DNA from: Molossus alvarezi
Lineage: Eukaryota; Chordata; Mammalia; Chiroptera; Molossidae
DNA: 64,000 nt
Assembly: GCA_037176705.1 (NCBI GenBank)
Contig: CM073887.1
Span: 22,695,501-22,759,500 of the forward strand
Direction: 5' to 3'
Part shown: positions 57,646 through 64,000 of the stretch, piece after piece
How the letters are laid out: the number at the start of each line of letters is the position of its first letter
How positions within the stretch are numbered: the first letter of the stretch is position 1
Notes under the pieces: model-generated
Seen by the model: only the letters and a program-made list of their open reading frames with translations
Told to the model about the DNA's origin: nothing
Databases searched by the model: none
Translations under genes and position numbers: made by a program

Positions 57646-58689
57646 GAATTCAGTTGCTATTACTGAGATGGGAAAGGCCCTACTCTATCATGAATATGAG
57701 CCTCTGGGTTTGTAAATGTTGTGAATTTATTTCTAAATAATGTTTCATTACTATTCAAAGTATTTCATGGTAAAAGACAATTATTTACAACTAAAAAAGC
57801 AACTTGAATTAGAGTGTGATTTTTTTTCTTTATTCCAGAGGATCTGATAAATGAAAAAATATTCACAATTTATTCTTTTTAAAGGCATTTATTAATAATT
57901 GTTAAGTGTGGCTTACAATCTTTGCTCTAGTTGAGCTGCTTAAGTCCTTGTTGTCTTATTGTGGGTGTTAAAGTGCTGGTGATACAGGCTGGTACTGTTT
58001 CTACAGCACTTTAATTATAGGAATTACCTCTTAGCCTATCCATCTCTGATTTTTAATTATATTTAGAGAGAATTACACATAAAATTTCCACAATGATTAT
58101 TCACTGCCCTATGCTAGTAACTCCTGAACCTGTTTAGTATGATGTAAACAGGATGTGAATATGTACCTCCACTTCATAGGGTTTATTTCACTATAGTGTC
58201 CATTTACATTACATGAATAATCCAAATCTAAAATTATATGCTCTCTTCTTCCCTTTTTGTTTCTTAAAGAGTAAAATTCTTGTTTTCAGAGCTTAATGGT
58301 TACCATGCCTGCATTTTATTCTGGTATTCTTTAATGAAAATGTTTATTTCTATAAAGTATTCTTTTCTAAGATTCTAGAATTCTGTTTTTACTGATGTGG
58401 TAAATATTGGTCTGTTTTATATTCTTTTTAACCTTAAAATTAATATGAAATCACATGTTAGAGTTGTTTGAAAGCTTGGAAGTAATCTGAGTTGACTTAA
58501 TGTCTAAATAAGCAGGTACCCAGGTCATTTATTTTAGCCATTTCCAATACCAGGCAGTCCACTACACCACATAGCTGTCCACTGCATTTCTGAAGAGCTC
58601 TCATTGCTAAAGTTCTTTCTCACAAATAATTAAAGTTGGTCTTCCTTTAGCTTCTATCAATAAATCTCTGGAGCTACAAAAAGCACAGT
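57646..58689. other. intergenic DNA, no feature
   Basis: Unique-looking sequence before the MIR and the PPIA retrocopy. Confidence 0.5.
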
Positions 58690-58798
58690 TGCCTTTGACT
58701 CAGACATCTAGAGTTATATTCTCAGGTCAGCCAGTAATAAGTCATGTGACATTAGGTCAGAATCATAACCACTCTGAGCCTCACTTTTCTGATCTTTA

Positions 58799-59565
58799 TT
58801 TATTTTTTTTTTTTTTTTGACAATTGTTTAGTTTTTATTTCATAATCATAAACTTAACTCTGCAATCCAGCTAGACTTGGAAAGAGTAAAGAAAATATGG
58901 AACTCAACGAACTGCGGCAAGAGCATGAATATTATAGACATTCCAAGCAGATGGGGGCGAAGGGGTGGCTCTCCTGAGCTACAGAAGGAATGGTCTGGTA
59001 GTTAAGATAAAACACAAGTCAAATTTATGAGAGTTGTCCACAGTCAGCAATGGTGACCTTTTTGCTGGTCTTGCCATTCCTGGACCCAAAGCTTTCCATG
59101 GTTGTCACAATATCCATGCCATCTTTCACCTGGCCGAAGACCACGTGCTTGCCATCCAACCACTCAGTCTTGGCAGTGCAGATGAAAAACTGGGAACCGT
59201 TTGTGTTGGGTCCAGCATTTGCCATGGACAAGATGCCAGGACCCGTGTGCTTCAGGATGAAATTCTCATCTTCAAATTTCTCCCCATAGATGGACTTGCC
59301 GCCTGTGCCATTATGGCGTGTGAAGTCACCACCCTGGCACATAAATCCTGGGATAATTCTGTGAAAGGAGGAACCTTTATAACCAAGTCCTTTCTCCCCA
59401 GTGCTCAGAGCACGAAAGTTTTCTGCCGTCTTTGGAACTTTGTCCACAAACAGCTCGAAGGTGACGCGGCCCAACGGATCGCCATCGACGGCGATGTCGA
59501 AGTACACGATGGGGTTCACCATGGCTAGGCTCGAGCGGTTCCGGTACGACGGTGTCTGCAAGGCC
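58799..59565 (-). mobile_element. PPIA retrocopy insertion unit with poly(A) tail
   Basis: The unit spans about 43 bp of 5'UTR, the open frame, about 205 bp of 3'UTR, an AATAAA at 58834-58839 (read on minus) and a roughly 16-bp A-tail 15 nt downstream. Perfect 17-bp TSDs (CACTTTTCTGATCTTTA) lie at 58782-58798 and 59566-59582. These are the marks of L1-mediated retroposition. The target was a MIR-type repeat whose halves remain at both sides. Confidence 0.93.
59025..59522 (-). pseudogene. PPIA: PPIA (cyclophilin A) retrocopy with intact reading frame
   Basis: The frame encodes 165 residues, the exact length of cyclophilin A, a cytosolic peptidyl-prolyl cis-trans isomerase. The catalytic and cyclosporin-contact residues H54, R55, F60, M61, Q63, F113, W121 and H126 are all present, and there is no stop or frameshift. 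Compared with human PPIA from memory there are about 15 changes, such as A26V, F46L, C52S, K131Q, E140T and A141T, mostly conservative. There are no introns, whereas parental PPIA has several. The frame stays open 13 codons upstream through an ATG in the former 5'UTR. It lies in intergenic DNA some 32 kb upstream of LRBA, with no evident promoter. It could be a young neutral processed pseudogene or an expressed retrogene; the sequence cannot separate these. PPIAL-type retrogenes and TRIM5-CypA fusions are precedents for functional copies. Confidence 0.93.
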
Positions 59566-60004
59566 CACTTTTCTGATCTTTAAAGTGAGGGTGTTGGACT
59601 ATTAAATATCTCTTAAGTTCCAGGTTTCGTATAGCTCTTCCATAGAATTTCGTGATACCTGAGATTAGATATCAAATTTCTCCCTAAATTTACTTTTTTC
59701 TACCCTAATGCTTTGGGTTCACTCAAGGATTCCTTGTGTGACATAGTTTCTAGCCCCTTCACAATCCTTATCATCCTTCTGTGGATACACTCCAGATTGT
59801 GAATATATGTAAAGATAGTACCCAGAACTGAAGAAAATAAATGTTCTAGATGTAGTCTGGGTACTGAGTTCTATGTTACTAGTATTCCATTGTCCTTGTA
59901 TTAGTTATCTATTCATGCATAAAAATTACCCCAAAATTTAACAGTTAAAAACAGCAACAAATATTTATTAACTCACAATTCCATGGGTCAAGAATTCAGA
60001 AAAG

Positions 60005-60219
60005 GCCTGGCCAGTGTGGCTTAGTGGTTGAGTTTCGACCCATCCACCAAGAGGTCACCGGTTTGATTCCCGGTCAGGGCATATGCCCAGGTTGTGGGCC
60101 AAATCCTCAGTGGGGGGCATGCAGGAGGCAGCCAGTTGATGTTCTCTTTCATTGATGTTTCTATCTCTCTCTCCCTCTCCCTTCCTCTCTCTCTGGAATC
60201 AATAAAGAAAAAAAAAAAG
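60005..60219 (+). mobile_element. type B VES SINE
   Basis: Left TSD AAGAATTCAGAAAAG at 59990-60004. Its A-tail runs straight into the next SINE. Confidence 0.9.
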
Positions 60220-60221
60220 AG

Positions 60222-60469
60222 CCCTGGCCGGTTCGGCTCAGCGGTTAGAGCGTTAGCCTTCAGTCTGGAGAGACCCGGGTTTGGTTCCCGCTAAGGGCAC
60301 GTGCCTTGGTTGCAGTTTGTCCCCGGCCCTGGTTGGGTTGTGTGGGTGGCAACCACTCGATGTGTCCCTTTCACATCGATGTTTCTCTCTCTGTCTCTTC
60401 CTCTCTCTCTCTCTCCCACTCTATCTGAACAAAAAACGAAAAAATGTCCTCGGGTGAGAATAAAAAAAA
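60222..60469 (+). mobile_element. type A VES SINE in the tail of a type B copy
   Basis: Head GGCCGGTTCGGCTCAGCGG. The right TSD AAGAATTCAGAAAAG (60470-60484) matches the one before the type B copy, so the pair is bracketed as one unit. Confidence 0.9.
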
Positions 60470-60592
60470 AAGAATTCAGAAAAGGCTTAGCTGAATGATT
60501 CTGGCTCAGGGTCTCTCATGAAATTAAGATAAAGTCATCAACCAGGACCCCAGTCATCTTCAAGACTCAACTGGAGCTGAAGGATCTCTTTT

Positions 60593-60778
60593 TTTATTTT
60601 TTTAAGTCTTCAGATAGATCAGAGAGAGAGAGAGAGAGATCAATTTGTTGTCTCCTGCACGATCCCAACCAGAGCTGGGGACCGAACTGCAACGGAAGTA
60701 CATGCCCTTGACCAGAATTGAACCCGCAACTCTTTGGTCCTCGGGCCGATGCTCTACCACTGAGCCAAACTGTTCAGG
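60593..60778 (-). mobile_element. VES SINE lacking its 3' box
   Basis: Perfect 17-bp TSD GCTGAAGGATCTCTTTT at 60576-60592 and 60779-60795. TCCTCACCTGAGGAC is absent although a T-run is present. Confidence 0.92.
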
Positions 60779-60937
60779 GCTGAAGGATCTCTTTTAAACT
60801 CATGTGGTTGCTGGCAGGCTTAACATTCTCATGGGATACTGAATAGGGCTTCAATTCCTCATCACACCATGTAGGCCTCTTCATAGAGTTGCTTCCATCA
60901 TGATGCATCATGACAGCTTGCTCACTATAGAGGAAGT

Positions 60938-61091
60938 GATGCCATGAGGGAGGGAGGGAGAGAGGTGAGAGGGAGACAGAGAGAGAAACATTGATTGGTT
61001 GCCTCCCATATGTGCCTGATCGGGAACCAAACCCACAACCTTTCAGTGTACAAAATGACTCTCCACCAACTGAACAACCAGACCAGGGCCA
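60938..61091 (-). mobile_element. diverged VES SINE
   Basis: GGGAGGGAGGGAGAGAGG, ATTGATTGGTTGCCTCCC and AACAACCAGACCAGGGC. 3' box missing. Confidence 0.7.
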
Positions 61092-61099
61092 AAATAATT

Positions 61100-61163
61100 A
61101 ATCTTTAAAAAAAGTGGGAAAAAAAGGAGAAACATCTGTAACAAAAATTAATTTAAAAAAAAT
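61100..61163 (+). mobile_element. L1 3'-terminal fragment
   Basis: AAAGGAGAAACATCTGTAAC plus A-rich tail, the same end as the L1 pieces at 10300 and 24810. Confidence 0.65.
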
Positions 61164-61597
61164 ATGAAATGCACAATCTTTACAACAAAGTCAAATATTT
61201 TAGAAATGTACAATTTAGAAAATCAAAGTCAACTATAACCACTCTTGGAATATCTGATAATTCTTTGCATAAAACTCTAGATTTCAAATGCACATTTTAG
61301 TTCTAACCTAACGTAAATATTTAATGAGTACCTAGTATGTACTTAGATTATATAAAATCATATAAATATTAATTTTACAAAAGTGTTATCATATTATTTA
61401 TCTAATACATTTTATTCAAATCACTTTTGTTTTTCACTTAATGAGGAATCTTGGAATAATGCATGGTGATATTCTTTGCTCCATTAATGGATTACCGGTT
61501 TGCTTTCCATTTTCATTATGAATAAACTTTCAGTAACTATTCTTGTGCTTTTATCTTCACATACTTGTGAAAATTTTTCTCAAAAATAGATACTTTA

Positions 61598-61815
61598 GCA
61601 CTGGATGGTTTTGCTCAGTGGTTACAGCATCGGCCCATGGACCAGAGTCACGGGTTTGATACTGGTCAAGGGCACGTACCTCGGTTGCAGTTGATTCCCG
61701 GCCCTGGTTAGGGTCATGCTGGAGGCAACCAATCGATGTCTCTCTCTCACATCAGTGTTTCTCTTTCTCTCCTCTCCCTTTCTCTGTCTCTCTCTCTCTG
61801 TCTCTCTGTCTCTCC

Positions 61816-61848
<33 letters not shown>

Positions 61849-61905
61849 CCTTCCACTGTATCTGAAGATAAATGGAAAAATATCCTCTGGTGAGAATTTA
61901 AAAAA
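61598..61905 (+). mobile_element. type A-like VES SINE with expanded (CT)n
   Basis: The CT tract (about 61737-61852) has grown to over 100 bp with TCTGTCTC interruptions. Confidence 0.9.
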
Positions 61906-62005
61906 AAAATTCTTTGAAATGGACTTGATGAGTCAAAGGGTATACATATTTAAAATGAAATAATCAACATTGAAAATTACCATTCAAAGCAATCATACCT
62001 TTTTA

Positions 62006-62081
62006 TTTTTATTTTATTTAAAAAAATTTTTTTTATCTTCATCGGAGGACATTTTTCCATTTTTTGTTCAGATAGAGTGGA

Positions 62082-62125
<44 letters not shown>

Positions 62126-62290
62126 TCGACGTGAAAGGGACACATCGAGTGGCTGCCACCCACATGGCCAACCAGGACCGGGGACAAACTGCAACAGAGG
62201 TATGAGGTACGCGCCCGTGGCAGAAACCGAACCCGGGTCTCTCTGGACCCCAGGCCGACACTCTAACCGCTGAGCCAAACCGGCCAGGGC
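62006..62290 (-). mobile_element. type A VES SINE
   Basis: Perfect 16-bp TSD CAATCATACCTTTTTA at 61990-62005 and 62291-62306. It carries a short duplication (GAGGTATGAGGTACGC) near 62197. Confidence 0.94.
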
Positions 62291-62306
62291 CAATCATACC
62301 TTTTTA

Positions 62307-63141
62307 TTCTCCCAGTAAGATAGGAGTGCTTATTTCCAAATACTCTCTTCCACACTGGGTATTATCAATCTTTTAAATCTTTCCCAAACTGGAAGGAGTA
62401 AAATGATTTCTTACTATTAATGCACACTTCCTTAACAGTAAGGTTAAGCATCTTTTCACAGATTCATTTGTACTTCTTCCATGATTCATCATCTATGGAA
62501 TTCTCATCTACACTTACTAAGGAATGGTGACAAATTTTATAATTGGCAAATTTAATTAGAACCTAAAGCTCCTAAAATGTCTTCCTCTTGAGAAAGAGAC
62601 TGAAGTCTTTGGATGATAACTTACACTTGGTTTCTTTTTGAAATCTCTTTGATGGTTTGGAAACAAATTGGTTGCCTCAATAAAGATGAATGCTAATTTT
62701 GACTCTACCCCCAGTCAGTGGCAATACATGGGCTATTATTGTATCCTGCACCTCCTCAAGGACATGTAGAGAGCTCTCTGGAGGTAGTTGTTATTTCAAT
62801 GCAGAGAACAGTGCTTCAGGGAAAACAAATGTGTGTGTAAATTATGGGGAAAATATTTGAAAGAGTAAAATGTGAATTTGGATATGATTCATCATTGTTG
62901 ACTATTGATATTTTTCTATGTACGTATTATCTTGATTCTGAACATATTTCTAGAATTAATCGTTTTGTTAACTAACAGAATCTAAATAAATAGAAAGAAT
63001 TGCTTTTATATTGAGATGCTATATAATTTACAAATTATTCAATTTACCCTTTTAAAGTACAAGTTTAGCAATTTTTAGTGTACTCAGAGCTATGCACCAT
63101 TATCCAATTTTCATTAACCCCAAAACAAATCCCATACCTAT
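62307..63141. other. intergenic DNA, no feature recognised
   Basis: The stretch 63030-63130 (TTTAAAGTACAAGTTTAGCA) may be an L1 3' relic also seen at 63470-63780. Otherwise nothing. Confidence 0.45.
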
Positions 63142-63462
63142 TTTTAGTCACTCCTCGTTCTTCTGTCTTCCCCAAGTCCCTGGCAAGATCCAGGTGCTGG
63201 CAGATTTGGTCCTTGGTGAGGGACCTCTTCCTGGCTTATAGATGTCCACCTTCTCACTGTATCCTCACATGGCAGAGAGAGGAAACTCTAGTGTCTCTTC
63301 CTTTTCTTATAAGGACACTAATCCCATCATGGGACTTTACTGTCATGGCCTCACCTAAATCTAATTACCTCTCAAAGCCCTTTCCCCCCTAATATAATCA
63401 CAATGGGAGTGAGGGCTTGAACATGTGAATTTGGGGCAAACACAAACATTCAGTCCATAACA
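63142..63462 (-). repeat. MaLR (MLT1-type) LTR, antisense
   Basis: Reverse order of MLT1 blocks: CCTGGCAAGATCCAGGTGCT, CTGTATCCTCACATGGCAGA, CTTATAAGGACACTAATCCC and the end AACATTCAGTCCATAACA. Non-coding. Confidence 0.8.
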
Positions 63463-63794
63463 GGACCCAATAGTAATATTCCATTATATGAATATACCAC
63501 ATTTTGTTTAGCCATTCATTAGTTGATAGGTATTTGGGCTCATTCCACTTTTTTTTTTTTTGCTATTATAAACACTTATGTACAAGTTTTGTGTGAACAT
63601 ATGTTTTCAATTCTCTTAGGTTTATAATTAGGAGTGGAATTGTTAGCTCATTTAATAACTCTATGTTTAACTACTCAAGGAACTGGCAGTCTGATTTCCT
63701 GAATGGCTGCCCCATTTTACAATCCCATCAGCAATCTATGAGGGCTCCAATTTATCCAAATCCTCACTAACACTTGTTATTGTCTGTCTTTTTT

Positions 63795-63888
63795 TTTTTT
63801 TTTGGTACGTGCCCCAAGCAGGAACCAAACCCAGGACTCTCTGGTCCACAAGCCGATGCTCAAATCACTGAGACAAACCAGCCAGGGC
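63795..63888 (-). mobile_element. head-only VES SINE, 85-bp body plus A-tail
   Basis: Body 63804-63888 is 85 bp, stopping at CACGTACC, followed (on minus) by an A-run. TSD TGTCTTTTTT at 63785-63794 and 63889-63898. Confidence 0.88.
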
Positions 63889-64000
63889 TGTCTTTTTTAT
63901 TATAATCATCCTTCCTAGTGGTTTTGATGTGTATTTCCTTAATAACTAATGCTGTTGAACATCTTCTTGCATGCTTATTGGTCATTTGTATATCTTCTTT

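Larger units (their letters stand above)
58690..59640 (+). repeat. MIR-type SINE split by the PPIA retrocopy
   Basis: The left half (58690-58798) has the MIR pattern of a short-chain conserved core ending GAGCCTCACTTTTCTGATCT. The right half (59583-59640) continues with AAGTGAGGGTGTTGGACTA and CTCTTAAGTTCCAGG. The two read as one element once the insertion and one TSD copy are removed. Confidence 0.65.
59899..60935 (-). repeat. MaLR/ERVL-like LTR, antisense, broken by three SINEs
   Basis: GTATTAGTTATCTATTCATG, ATTTATTAACTCACAATTCC, CTGGCTCAGGGTCTCTCATG and ATGTGGTTGCTGGCAGGCTT keep the order of a reversed LTR of this group around the SINE insertions. Confidence 0.6.

Noticed and set aside
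59034..59528. 164-codon plus-strand frame opposite the PPIA retrocopy
   Set aside because: Antisense shadow of the conserved cyclophilin frame.
1..64000. CRISPR-like regularly spaced repeats or a bacterial-type gene cluster
   Set aside because: The recurring blocks are SINEs of both orientations with irregular spacing and TSDs. There is no operon structure, and the coding content is mammalian.

Overview
The window is nuclear DNA of a placental mammal, almost certainly a bat of the Yangochiroptera and probably a vespertilionoid. The basis is about 70 copies of the bat-specific tRNA-derived VES SINE family; the species cannot be fixed. The rest is ordinary mammalian sequence: LINE-1, L2, MIR, MaLR LTRs, Tigger and mariner DNA elements, one CpG island and few coding bases. 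It is not microbial and carries no operon, CRISPR array or phage.

Layout. Bases 1-26820 are best read as part of the first coding intron of LRBA, which is transcribed on the minus strand. The first coding exon of LRBA is at 26821-27039 (73 codons, clean GTAAGT donor). Its 5' leader and a GC-rich CpG-island promoter follow at about 27040-28760. From 28.8 kb to the right edge is upstream intergenic DNA. The only other gene-like object there is a full-length retrocopy of PPIA (cyclophilin A) at 58799-59565 (minus), with an uninterrupted 165-codon frame, a poly(A) tail and a perfect 17-bp target-site duplication (TSD).

SINE naming used below. Type A: head GGCCGGTTTGGCTCAGCGG, CT-rich middle, end CCTCGGGTGAGGATAAA. 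Type B: head GTGTGGCTCAGTGGTTGAGC, end AAAATCAATAAAGAAA. Type C: older, diverged, with a middle like AAGTGGAACAACAAATTGATG. All carry a pol III A box (TGGCTCAGNGG) and B box (GGTTCRRTTCC) in a tRNA-like head. Copies marked minus read as a T-run, then TCCTCACCCGAGGAC, ending in GGCCAGGGC.

No multi-gene system was found. The most notable points are: four SINE copies that consist only of the 85-bp tRNA-like head, all ending at the same base; several target sites used two or more times by SINEs; a probable SINE 3' transduction; the open PPIA retrocopy; and three related mariner-type miniature elements, one split by a SINE. Repeat family names come from recognition by eye, not from a database search.
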